A stretch of 64,000 nucleotides of DNA, taken from positions 930,001-994,000 of the forward strand of contig CAWFAP010000007.1 in NCBI GenBank assembly GCA_963813975.1. Reading direction: 5' to 3'. The notes below the pieces were generated by a model, which saw only the letters and a list, made by a program, of their open reading frames with translations, was not told the DNA's origin and searched no databases. Shown here in pieces: positions 14,878 to 23,579 of this stretch. The position numbers and the translations under genes were made by a program. Within the stretch, counting starts at the first letter, position 1, and each line of letters starts with the position of its first letter. Source of the stretch: RYN-230 sp963813975. Lineage in GTDB: Bacteria; Actinomycetota; Actinomycetes; Streptosporangiales; Streptosporangiaceae.

Positions 14878-16839
14878 ATGATGACAGTGACGCACACGCG
14901 ATCTGGCGGTTCCTCTGCGCTCTCCGGAGCGGAGGCCGCGCTGGCCCGCGCCCGCGACCACCTGCTCGGCCTCCAGCACGAAGAGGGCTGGTGGCAAGGG
15001 GAGCTGGAGACCAACGTCACGATGGACGCGGAGGATCTGCTGCTCCGCGAGTTCCTCGGCATCCGCACGGACGAAGAGACCGCCGCCGCCGGCCGGTGGA
15101 TCCTCTCCCAGCAGCGGGCCGACGGCACCTGGGCCAACTTCTTCGGCGGCCCGGGCGACCTGTCCACGACGGTCGAGGCCTACGTCGCCCTGCGGCTGGC
15201 CGGGCATCTGCCCAGCGCGCCGCATATGACCAGGGCCGCGGAATGGATCAACTCACGCGGCGGGATCCCCGCCACCCGGGTGTTCACCAGGATCTGGCTG
15301 GCGCTCTTCGGCCAGTGGTCCTGGGATGACCTTCCGGTGATGCCTCCCGAAATGGTGTACCTGCCGACCTGGTTCCCGCTTAATGTGTACGACTGGGCCT
15401 GCTGGGCGCGGCAGACAATCGTGCCGCTGACCGTGGTGGGCTCGCTCCGCCCGGTCCGGTCCCTCCCCTTCGGCCTGGACGAGATCCGGGCGCCTGGCCA
15501 GGATGGGCCAGGCGACCGGGCCCGCAAGTCGGCCCAGGCCGCGGACCGGACCGGTTGGGAGCTAGCCTTCGGCGGGCTGGACCGGATGCTGCACGTGCTC
15601 GAGCGGCACGGCCACCGGACCCGGCCAGTGCGGGCGATGCGCCGCGCTGCCCTGCGCCGCTGCGCCGACTGGATCATCGCCCGCCAGGAGCAGGATGGCT
15701 GCTGGGGCGGGATCCAGCCGCCCTGGGTGTACTCCCTCATGGCCCTGCACGTGCTCGGCTACGGGCTGAACCACCCGGTGATCAAGCGCGGGCTGGCCGG
15801 GCTGGACCGGTTCACGATCACCGAGGACTCGCCCGACGGCCCGGTGCGCAGGCTCGAGGCCTGCCAGTCACCGGTGTGGGACACCGTGCTGGCGGTCGTC
15901 GCGCTGGCCGACGCCGGGCTGCCGCCGGACGACCCCGCGATGACCCGGGCGGCCGGCTGGCTGCTCGACGAGGAAATACCCGGCCCGGGAGACTGGCAGG
16001 TGCGCCGTCCGTGGCTGGAGGCCGGCGGATGGGCGTTCGAGTTCGACAACGACGGCTACCCCGACATCGACGACACCGCGGAGGCCGTGCTCGCCCTGCG
16101 CCGCACCGCCCAGGGTCAGCCAGCCCCGGGCGCGCAGCCCCGTCATCCCGCCATCGGCCGCGGGCTGCGCTGGATCACCGGCATGCAGTCCGCCGACGGC
16201 GGATGGGGCGCCTTCGACGCGGACAACACCTCCGCGCTGGTGACCAAGCTCCCGTTCTGCGACTTCGGCGCGGTCATCGATCCGCCGTCGGCCGATGTGA
16301 CCGCCCACGTGGTCGAGGCGCTGGCCGCCGAGGGCCTGGCCGGCAGCCGGGCCGCCCGCCGGGGCGTGGTGTGGCTGCTGCGGGCGCAGGAGAAGGACGG
16401 CTCGTGGTTCGGCCGCTGGGGGGCCAACTACGTGTACGGCACGGGCGCGGTGGTGCCGGCCCTGATCGCGGCCGGCGTGCCGGCCTCCAAGCCGGTCATC
16501 CGCCGCGCGGTCCACTGGCTGGAAGAACACCAGAACCCGGACGGCGGCTGGGGCGAGGACATGCGCTCCTATGACGACCCGCAGCGGGCCGGGCGGGGCA
16601 CGTCCACCGCATCCCAGACCGCGTGGGCGCTGCTGGCCCTGCTCGCGGCGGGTCCGCCGGGCCCGGCGGCCGAGGCCGGGATCCGCTGGCTCGCCGAGAA
16701 CCAGCGGGCCGACGGGACCTGGGATGAGCCGCAGTACACCGGAACGGGCTTCCCCGGGGACTTCTACATCAACTACCACCTGTACCGGCTCGTCTTCCCC
16801 GTGTCCGCGCTGGGCCGGTACCTGGCGGCGCGGCCATGA
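14878..16839 (+). CDS. shc: squalene-hopene cyclase
   Basis: 653-residue class II triterpene cyclase that converts squalene to hopene/hopanol on the inner face of the membrane. The protonating DxDD motif is D396-I-D-D399 (PDIDDTAEAV). Several QW repeats are visible (QEQDGCWGG, QSADGGWGAF, QEKDGSWFGRWG, NPDGGWGED, QRADGTWDE). Length is normal for bacterial SHC (about 630-720). ATG 14878 and ATG 14881 are adjacent; GGCGAGGTGAG provides the ribosome site. The stop overlaps the next start by 4 bases. Confidence 0.96.
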   Translation: MMTVTHTRSGGSSALSGAEAALARARDHLLGLQHEEGWWQGELETNVTMDAEDLLLREFLGIRTDEETAAAGRWILSQQRADGTWANFFGGPGDLSTTVEAYVALRLAGHLPSAPHMTRAAEWINSRGGIPATRVFTRIWLALFGQWSWDDLPVMPPEMVYLPTWFPLNVYDWACWARQTIVPLTVVGSLRPVRSLPFGLDEIRAPGQDGPGDRARKSAQAADRTGWELAFGGLDRMLHVLERHGHRTRPVRAMRRAALRRCADWIIARQEQDGCWGGIQPPWVYSLMALHVLGYGLNHPVIKRGLAGLDRFTITEDSPDGPVRRLEACQSPVWDTVLAVVALADAGLPPDDPAMTRAAGWLLDEEIPGPGDWQVRRPWLEAGGWAFEFDNDGYPDIDDTAEAVLALRRTAQGQPAPGAQPRHPAIGRGLRWITGMQSADGGWGAFDADNTSALVTKLPFCDFGAVIDPPSADVTAHVVEALAAEGLAGSRAARRGVVWLLRAQEKDGSWFGRWGANYVYGTGAVVPALIAAGVPASKPVIRRAVHWLEEHQNPDGGWGEDMRSYDDPQRAGRGTSTASQTAWALLALLAAGPPGPAAEAGIRWLAENQRADGTWDEPQYTGTGFPGDFYINYHLYRLVFPVSALGRYLAARP

Positions 16840-18407
16840 CCCGGGGCCAGGCGCCAGGCGCGCGGCGCAGCCCGGTGAACGGATCCGGGCTGCTGGTCTG
16901 CGCCCCGCTGCGGCTGGAGGCCCGGGCGGTCCGGCGCGGGCTGGACGGTGCGGTTGCGGGGACGGGCCAGGAGAGGGCCCAGGTCGTGACGACCGGCTAC
17001 GGGCCGCGCCGGGCCAGCGCCCGGGAGGCCACCGTCCGCCAGCAGCCGTTCGCGGCCATGGCCGTGGCCGGGACCGGCGGCGGGCTGGCCGCCGACCTGC
17101 GGCCGGGCGACCTCGTGGTGGCCAGCGAGATCAGCGACGGAAACCGCGTCATCCCCTGCGCGTCGGCGGCGCTGCTCGCGGGTGAGCTGCGCCGGGCGGG
17201 GCTGCGGGTCCGGGTCGGCCGGGTCGTCACCGTGGACCATCTGGTCCGCGGGGCCGAGCGCGAGCGGCTGGCCGCGACCGGGGCCCTCGTTGCGGATATG
17301 GAATCGGCGGTGCTGGCCCGCGCGGCGGACGGCAGGCCGCTCGCGGTGGTGCGGGCCGTCTCTGACACGCCCGACCGTCCGCTGGTCAGTCCCGGGGCGC
17401 TGGGCGGCGGGCTGGCCGCGCTGCGGTCGCTGCGGGCCGCCGGTCCCGCGCTGGCCCGCTGGGCCGCCGCGGTGGGGCAGCGGCAGGTGCTCCTGGCCGG
17501 GCCCCGCTCGTTCTGCGCCGGGGTCGAGCGGGCCATCGAGATCGTCGAGCGGGCCCTCGGCCAGCAGGGACCGCCGGTCTACGTGCGCAAGCAGATCGTG
17601 CACAACTCCCACGTGGTGGCCGGGCTGGAGGCGCGCGGGGCGGTCTTCGTGGACGAGCTCAGCGAGGTGCCGGACGGCGCCTGCGTGGTGTTCTCCGCGC
17701 ATGGCGTGTCCCCGGCGGTCCGGGCCGAGGCCGACCGCCGCAGCCTGACCACGGTGGACGCCACCTGCCCGCTGGTGGCCAAGGTGCACGCCGAGGCGCG
17801 CCGGTTCGCCTCGGACGGCTACCTGGTCGCGCTGATCGGGCACGAGGGGCACGAGGAGGTCGAGGGCACCCTCGGCGAGGCCCCGGACTCGGTCGCCCTG
17901 GTCCAGACGGCCGCGGACGTCGGCGCGCTCCAGCCGTCCGACCCGGGCAAGGTGGCCTACCTCATGCAGACCACGCTGGCCGCGGACGAGGCCGCCGACA
18001 TCGCCGACGCGCTGCGCGAGCGGTTCCCCGCGGCCCGCGCGCCGGGCAGCGACGACATCTGCTACGCGACCACTAACCGGCAGCGCGCGGCCCGCGCCGT
18101 GGCGGCCGATTCCGACCTGGTCCTGGTGGCCGGGTCGGCGAACTCATCGAACTCTGTGCGGCTGGTGGAGACCGCGCAGCGGGCGGGCACCGCCGCCTAC
18201 CTGATCGACGGCCCATCCGACATCGAGCTGGGCTGGCTGGCCGGGGTGTCCACGATCGGCCTGACCGCGGGCGCGTCCGCGCCCCCCGCGGTCGTCCAGG
18301 ACATCATCACCGCCCTGGGGGGCCTCGGCGCCGTCGAGGTCAGCGAGCGCGTGATCACTACTGAGAACATCCGATTCAGCCTGCCCAAGGAGGTTAGGCA
18401 TTCATGA
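16836..18407 (+). CDS. HpnG-type nucleosidase/phosphorylase fused to IspH
   Basis: 523 residues and two enzymes in one chain. Residues about 18-210 resemble the hopanoid nucleoside phosphorylase HpnG (PNP/MTAN fold: LLVCAPLRLEARAVRRGL, VAGTGGGLAADLRPGDLVVA, GALVADMESAVLARAA), which removes adenine from adenosylhopane to give ribosylhopane. Residues about 215-523 are IspH, the last enzyme of the MEP pathway. All three cluster cysteines are present (C227 in RSFCAGVERA, C311 in DATCPLVAKV, C409 in DICYATTNRQ), as are the substrate histidines (VHNSHVV, FSAHGVSP, GHEGHEEVEG). The frame is continuous with no internal restart. It overlaps shc and hpnH by 4 bases each. It would tie isoprenoid precursor supply to side-chain maturation (inference). 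Confidence 0.9.
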   Translation: MTRGQAPGARRSPVNGSGLLVCAPLRLEARAVRRGLDGAVAGTGQERAQVVTTGYGPRRASAREATVRQQPFAAMAVAGTGGGLAADLRPGDLVVASEISDGNRVIPCASAALLAGELRRAGLRVRVGRVVTVDHLVRGAERERLAATGALVADMESAVLARAADGRPLAVVRAVSDTPDRPLVSPGALGGGLAALRSLRAAGPALARWAAAVGQRQVLLAGPRSFCAGVERAIEIVERALGQQGPPVYVRKQIVHNSHVVAGLEARGAVFVDELSEVPDGACVVFSAHGVSPAVRAEADRRSLTTVDATCPLVAKVHAEARRFASDGYLVALIGHEGHEEVEGTLGEAPDSVALVQTAADVGALQPSDPGKVAYLMQTTLAADEAADIADALRERFPAARAPGSDDICYATTNRQRAARAVAADSDLVLVAGSANSSNSVRLVETAQRAGTAAYLIDGPSDIELGWLAGVSTIGLTAGASAPPAVVQDIITALGGLGAVEVSERVITTENIRFSLPKEVRHS

Positions 18408-19408
18408 GCGTGTCCCTACGCCAGAGCATGCGCATCGGCTCGTACCTGATGCGCCAGAAGCTGACCGGAACCAAGAAGTTCCCGCTGCTGGTCGAGCTGG
18501 AGCCGCTGTTCGCGTGCAACCTGAAGTGCGCGGGCTGCGGGAAGATCCAGCAGCCGCACACCCTGCTCAAGCAGCGGATGCCGGTCGAGCAGGCCCTCGC
18601 CGCGATCGAGGAGTGCGGCGCCCCCATGGTCTCCATCGCCGGCGGCGAGCCGCTGATGCACCCGCAGATCCACGAGCTGGTCGCCGAGCTGGTCAAGCGC
18701 AAGAAGTTCGTCTTCCTGTGCACCAACGCGCTGCTGCTGCCGAAGAAGATCGACAAGTTCAAGCCGTCGCCGTACTTCGCCTGGGTGGTGCACATCGACG
18801 GGCTGCGTGAGCGGCACGACGAGTCGGTCTGCAAGGACGGCGTGTTCGACGACGCGGTCGCGGCCATCAAGATGGCCAAGGAGCGGGGGTTCAAGGTCAA
18901 CACGAACACCACCGTGTTCAACACCGACACCCCGCAGACCGTCATCGACGTGCTCAGCTATCTCAATGACGACCTGGGCATCGACGAGATGCAGATCTCG
19001 CCGGCCTACGCCTACGAGAAGGCGCCGGACCAGGACCACTTCCTCGGGGTCACCGAGACCAGGGAACTGTTCCGGAAGGCGTTCGACAACGGGAACCGGA
19101 AGCGCTGGAGGCTCAATCACACCCCGCTGTTCCTGGACTTCCTGGAGGGCAAGGCCGAGTTCGGCTGCACCGCCTGGGGGATCCCGTCCTACTCCCTGCT
19201 GGGCTGGCAGAAGCCCTGTTACCTGATGTCCGACGGCTACGTGAAGACGTACAAGGAGCTGCTCGAGACCACCGACTGGGACTCCTACGGCCGGGGCAAG
19301 GACCCGCGCTGCGCGAACTGCATGGCCCACTGCGGGTACGAGCCTTCGGCAGTGCTGGCCACCATGGGGTCGCTACGCGAGACGCTGCGGGCCGCGCGTG
19401 GCAGCTAG
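18404..19408 (+). CDS. hpnH: adenosyl-hopene transferase HpnH (radical SAM)
   Basis: 334-residue radical SAM enzyme that adds the 5'-deoxyadenosyl group of SAM to diploptene, giving adenosylhopane. The [4Fe-4S] motif is C38-NLK-C42-AG-C45. MVSIAGGEPLMHP is the SAM-contacting GGE region, and the C-terminal cysteine region (CANCMAHCGYEPSAV) is typical of HpnH. Length matches the family. Its start overlaps the fusion gene's stop; it is the last recognisable hopanoid gene of the operon. Confidence 0.96.
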   Translation: MSVSLRQSMRIGSYLMRQKLTGTKKFPLLVELEPLFACNLKCAGCGKIQQPHTLLKQRMPVEQALAAIEECGAPMVSIAGGEPLMHPQIHELVAELVKRKKFVFLCTNALLLPKKIDKFKPSPYFAWVVHIDGLRERHDESVCKDGVFDDAVAAIKMAKERGFKVNTNTTVFNTDTPQTVIDVLSYLNDDLGIDEMQISPAYAYEKAPDQDHFLGVTETRELFRKAFDNGNRKRWRLNHTPLFLDFLEGKAEFGCTAWGIPSYSLLGWQKPCYLMSDGYVKTYKELLETTDWDSYGRGKDPRCANCMAHCGYEPSAVLATMGSLRETLRAARGS

Positions 19409-19498
19409 GCCATTCGGTCACGGTTAGACCTAGGTATTCCCGCCAAATTACAAAAGCGTAAGTCATCGCCAAAGCGTTAACCCCGGCCCACGTAGTGT

Positions 19499-21289
19499 GT
19501 GGGAATTCGGCCCAGTTCCGGCCGTCCGCGGCATCGGCGGAGCAGCCGCCGCTTCGGTAAGGACAGCGCTTTGTGGGGTTCCGGTCACCCGGCCGTCATC
19601 GACGGGCAGGGCGGTACGGGGAGTGCCGGAGCGATCCCGGCAGAGCGGCACGATCCCGGCCCGGCCTGGCTGCCGCTGGTCCCCGCCGTGGTCACGCTCC
19701 TGGCCGGGCTGTACAAGATCACCGGATCGTCCTACACCCACGACGAGACCGCGACCGTGGCTGCGGTGCACCGGAGTTTCCCCCAGCTGGTGTGCATGCT
19801 CGGCAACGTGGACGTGGTGCACGGGGCGTACTACGCGCTGATCTGGCTGGTCGTCCGGGTGGGCGGCGGCAGCGAGCTGGCGGTGCGGCTGCCGTCCGCG
19901 GTGGCCATGGCTGTCGCGGCGGGCCTCGTCGCCGTCCTGGGCCGCCGTCTGGTGTCCGGCTGGGCCGGGCTGGCGGCGGGGCTGGCCTTTGCCGTCTTGC
20001 CGTCGGTCAGCTGGTATGCCCAGGATGCCCGGGAAGGCGCGCTGCTCGCCGCCCTCGCCACGCTCGCCAGTTACTGCTTCCTCCGGGCGCTCGAGGCCAA
20101 CGGGGCCGCCTGGCGCTGGCTGACCGGCTACGGTGCGGCGCTGGCGGCCATCGGGCTGGCCAACCTCTTCGGCCTGCTGCTCGTGGTCGCGCACGCGGTC
20201 ACCCTCGGCAGGTCGCGGCGAGACTACCGGCTGGACCGCAGGTTCATCCTCGGCTGGCTGGCGGCGGTCGCCGCAGCCGTAATCGTGGGGAGCCCGGTCG
20301 CCGTGGTGGGCTACGGGCAGCTGCACCAGATCCACTGGATCCGGCCCCCCAGGCTGGCTGACCTGCTCAGCGTCGAGCGGCTCGTCGGCACCGCTCCGCT
20401 GTTCCTGCTCACGCTGGCCATCGTCGCCTGTGCCGTGGCCGTGAGCGTGGTGCCGCGCAGCGGCCCACCGCGGCCGGCCCACTGGCCGGCCGGGCTGCTC
20501 CGGCTCTGCCTGCCCTGGCTGCTCCTGCCGCCGGCCATCCTGCTGACCGCCTCGCTGGCGCATCCGGTCTACACCTTCCGCTACATCGTGTTCTGCATCC
20601 CCGCGGCCGCGCTGCTGCTCGGGGCGGCCCTGGCCGCGCTGGGCCGGTACGCGGGACCGGTGGCGCTCGTGCTCATCCTGGTGATCGGGTTGCAGACCCA
20701 GCTGGCGCAGCGCCGTCCGGACGGTCACGGCATGAACATCCGGGCCGTGGACAACGTGGTCGCCCGGCACGAAAAGCCGGGCGACGCGCTGCTGAACGTC
20801 AGCACCCGCGGCGGCCTCCGGCGAGCGACCGGGGAGCACACCCTCGAGGCGGCCTATCCGTACGGGCTGGACCGGCTCCGCGACATCAGTACCGGCATCT
20901 CCCCGGAGCAGTCGGGCACCCTCGGCGGTACGTATGCCTCGACCCCGCTGATCCGGCAGCGGCTGGCTCAGGTCAGCAGGCTGTGGGTGGTGGAGTGGAG
21001 GCCCCGGCCCATCCCGGTCCTGCGCGGCTTCGGATTCAGGCTGGTTCACACCTGGAAGGAGCACGGCCTGTTGCTCCGCTTGTACAGCGGCGCCTTTGCG
21101 CGCATTCCAGGATCAGCATCGGCCCGCGTGGTGATGCGGGCATTCCCGGAGGAGTCTTCATGTTCTCCGCCTATCTCCGGCGTGAGTGCGCCGCGGATGC
21201 GCCAGGCGGTTTTTACCGCCCTCGGCCTGGCCCCGGGAATCGGTTTGGCGATAACGGTCACGCAGGACACCCGGGGCGCGGTGACCTGA
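19499..21289 (+). CDS. polytopic membrane glycosyltransferase (GT39/PMT-like)
   Basis: Up to 596 residues with about ten hydrophobic segments. The motif SSYTHDETATVAAV in the first extracytoplasmic loop resembles the acidic DE site of protein-mannosyltransferase/ArnT-like (GT-C) enzymes, which use polyprenyl-phosphate sugars. GTG 19499 is the longest start. TTG 19571, preceded by GTAAGGA, removes an unlikely basic leader and is a good alternative. The gene begins 90 bases after hpnH, so read-through from the hopanoid operon is possible, but no hopanoid role is shown. It converges on the phosphatase gene. Confidence 0.7.
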   Translation: MGIRPSSGRPRHRRSSRRFGKDSALWGSGHPAVIDGQGGTGSAGAIPAERHDPGPAWLPLVPAVVTLLAGLYKITGSSYTHDETATVAAVHRSFPQLVCMLGNVDVVHGAYYALIWLVVRVGGGSELAVRLPSAVAMAVAAGLVAVLGRRLVSGWAGLAAGLAFAVLPSVSWYAQDAREGALLAALATLASYCFLRALEANGAAWRWLTGYGAALAAIGLANLFGLLLVVAHAVTLGRSRRDYRLDRRFILGWLAAVAAAVIVGSPVAVVGYGQLHQIHWIRPPRLADLLSVERLVGTAPLFLLTLAIVACAVAVSVVPRSGPPRPAHWPAGLLRLCLPWLLLPPAILLTASLAHPVYTFRYIVFCIPAAALLLGAALAALGRYAGPVALVLILVIGLQTQLAQRRPDGHGMNIRAVDNVVARHEKPGDALLNVSTRGGLRRATGEHTLEAAYPYGLDRLRDISTGISPEQSGTLGGTYASTPLIRQRLAQVSRLWVVEWRPRPIPVLRGFGFRLVHTWKEHGLLLRLYSGAFARIPGSASARVVMRAFPEESSCSPPISGVSAPRMRQAVFTALGLAPGIGLAITVTQDTRGAVT

Positions 21290-21319
21290 CCCAGGAGTCC
21301 CGGCCGGGGCTGCCGTCGG

Positions 21320-23479
21320 TCAGCCGGCGTCCGGGCCGGCTGCGCCGTCCGGGCTGGCTGTAACGTCCGGGCTGGCTGCCCCGTCCGGGAGCGCCTGCTC
21401 GCACCACACGATCTTGCCCTGCGGGGTTCGCCGCGCCCCCCAGCGCTGCGCGAGCTGGCTGACCACCTCCAGGCCGCGGCCGCACTCCTCGTCCCGTCCG
21501 GCGTGGCGCAGCCGGGGCAGCGCGGCCGAGCTGTCAAGCACCTCGCAGACCAGCGATCCCTCGAGGACCATCCGCAGCGTGACCTCGCCGGTCGCGTGCC
21601 GGATAGCGTTCGTGACCAGCTCCGAGACCAGCAGCTCGGTGGTCGGCACGAGCTCGCAGAGCTTCCACCGCTCCAGCGGCTCGCGGATCAGGTTCCGCGC
21701 CCGGGACGCCGAGGTGAGCTCGGGGGGCAGGGTCCAGGCGACGTGGTGGTCAGCGGGTATCCGGCTGAGCCGGGCGATCAGGATGGCGATGTCGTCGCGC
21801 TGCTGATGGGCGTACACGCCGGCCAGCGCCGCCCGGCACAGATCGTCCAGCGAGGCCTGGGCGGCCTCCCCCTCGAACACCTCCCGCAGGAAGTTCAGCC
21901 CGTCATCGATGTCCCGCTGCCGGTCTTCGACCAGGCCGTCGGTGTAGAGAACGAGCAGGCTGCCGTCCTCGATCTGGAACGTCCGGCTCTCGATCGGGAT
22001 CTCGCCCACACCGAGCGGAGGGGCCGGGCTGGTGTCGAGGAACTCGCCGGTGCCGTCCGGCCGGACCAGCAGCGGCGGCAGGTGCCCCGCGGACGCGATC
22101 TCGCAGCTCCCGGTGACCGCGTCGTACAGCGCGTAGGCGCAGGTCGCGAAGTGCGGCTCCCGTTCACCGAGGTAGGTCATCAGCTCGTTGAGCTGGTGCA
22201 GCGTGTCGGCGGGCGCCAGTTCCAGGGTGGCCAGGGTGTGGATCGCGGTGCGCAGCCGGCCCATGGTCACGGCCGCGCGGACGCCATGCCCGGCCACGTC
22301 GCCGACCACCAGCGCGGCCCGCGCCCCGGGCAGCGCGATCGACTCGTACCAGTCCCCGCCGACCTCGATCAGCTTGCTGCCCGGCAGGTAACGGTGCTTC
22401 ACGTCCACGGACGACGGCGCGGACAGCCCCGTCGGCAGCAGGCTCCGCTGCAAGGTCAGCGCCGTGGTCCGCTCCCGGTTGTACTGGCGCGCGTTGTCGA
22501 TGAAGATCCCGGCCCGGGAGGCGAACTCCATCCCGATCTCGGAGTCGTAGTCGTCGAACGGCCGGTACCCGGATTTGCGGGTGCAGACGAGGAAGCCGAG
22601 CGGGGCGTCCTTGGTGGCCAGCGGGAGCAGCAGCATGGAGGCATCGCTCAGCAGGCCGGCCACCGGCCGCCGCAGCCACGACTCCGCGATGCCGACCGCG
22701 GCCTCGTGGTCCAGCATCGCCACCCGGACGGGCTTGCCGGTGTCCATGCACTCCACGTACGGGGTGCCCGGCGGGTACAGCAGCACCTCTCCGGTCGGGA
22801 ACGCGGCGTCCCAGCCGGGGGAGCCGTCGTCGGTGGCCACCGCGAGCCGGCGGAGCAGCTGGGAGCCATCCGGGGGATGAACCGGGAACTCATCCCCGGC
22901 GGCCACGCTCTCCAGCACGAGCAGGCCCGCCGCCGTGCAGAAATGCGGCACCAGGATGTTGATCAGCCCGCGCGCCACCTGGTCCAGGTCGAGGGTCGCC
23001 CCGATCTGCCGGAACGTGTCGTCCAGCAGCGAGTGCCGCATCAGGGCCGGGTCCACGAACCGCTCGTGCTGGGTGGGGGGCATCTTCAGGACGGCCAGCG
23101 CCGCGAGACCCGGGGTCTCCCCGTGCATGGGCTGGACGCTGGCGACGGTCTCCACCCGGCGTCCTTCCCGGGTGCCGATCGGGAGCACCGCGGTGGCCTC
23201 CCGGCCGGCCCGGACGGCATCCAGGAGGGTGGCCAGGGCCGACTCGGCGGTGGAGGGCGTGGCGATCAGATCGCCGAGGTACGCACCGACCAGCGTGCCC
23301 GAATCCAGGGGGAGGATATCCGGGGCATTCCGGTCATGCAGTATGACCCGCCCGGTCTCATCAATGCCCAGGATGAGCGTCCGCACGGAGACGTTGGACA
23401 GGAGCGCTGTGATCTTCCCCACCGTACCCGATGTCGCGTTTTGTGTCCCTGGCTGTCGTGCTCGTTCCGTTCGATGCAC
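21320..23479 (-). CDS. SpoIIE-family phosphatase with PAS, GAF and HATPase domains
   Basis: 719-residue multidomain regulator. A PAS-like region (residues about 35-140) is followed by a GAF domain (about 160-330) and a PP2C/SpoIIE phosphatase domain with VGGDWYESIAL, VGDVAGHGVRAAV, ASAGHLPPLLV, LYTDGLVEDR and DDIAILIARL. A C-terminal anti-sigma-factor-like HATPase (ELLVSELVTNAIRHA, GRGLEVVSQLAQRWG) is next. This combination is common in actinomycetes and probably controls partner switching. The last 20 residues are a short repeat of SPDGAAGPD-like units encoded by repeated CGTCCGGGCTGGCTG. Confidence 0.9.
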   Translation of the reverse strand: MHRTERARQPGTQNATSGTVGKITALLSNVSVRTLILGIDETGRVILHDRNAPDILPLDSGTLVGAYLGDLIATPSTAESALATLLDAVRAGREATAVLPIGTREGRRVETVASVQPMHGETPGLAALAVLKMPPTQHERFVDPALMRHSLLDDTFRQIGATLDLDQVARGLINILVPHFCTAAGLLVLESVAAGDEFPVHPPDGSQLLRRLAVATDDGSPGWDAAFPTGEVLLYPPGTPYVECMDTGKPVRVAMLDHEAAVGIAESWLRRPVAGLLSDASMLLLPLATKDAPLGFLVCTRKSGYRPFDDYDSEIGMEFASRAGIFIDNARQYNRERTTALTLQRSLLPTGLSAPSSVDVKHRYLPGSKLIEVGGDWYESIALPGARAALVVGDVAGHGVRAAVTMGRLRTAIHTLATLELAPADTLHQLNELMTYLGEREPHFATCAYALYDAVTGSCEIASAGHLPPLLVRPDGTGEFLDTSPAPPLGVGEIPIESRTFQIEDGSLLVLYTDGLVEDRQRDIDDGLNFLREVFEGEAAQASLDDLCRAALAGVYAHQQRDDIAILIARLSRIPADHHVAWTLPPELTSASRARNLIREPLERWKLCELVPTTELLVSELVTNAIRHATGEVTLRMVLEGSLVCEVLDSSAALPRLRHAGRDEECGRGLEVVSQLAQRWGARRTPQGKIVWCEQALPDGAASPDVTASPDGAAGPDAG

Positions 23480-23579
23480 TAATCGCTTAAGTTATGCCCC
23501 ATTAGAGGCGTGCCGACCACCTATTTGCCCGCACTCGTGCCGGGAGGTGCGTGGGCCCGCCCCCGGTGTGGGAGGACAT

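Noticed and set aside
10335..19408. Interpreting the terpene genes as a novel natural-product cluster
   Set aside because: Gene content and order match the known hopanoid pathway; only the HpnG-IspH fusion stands out.
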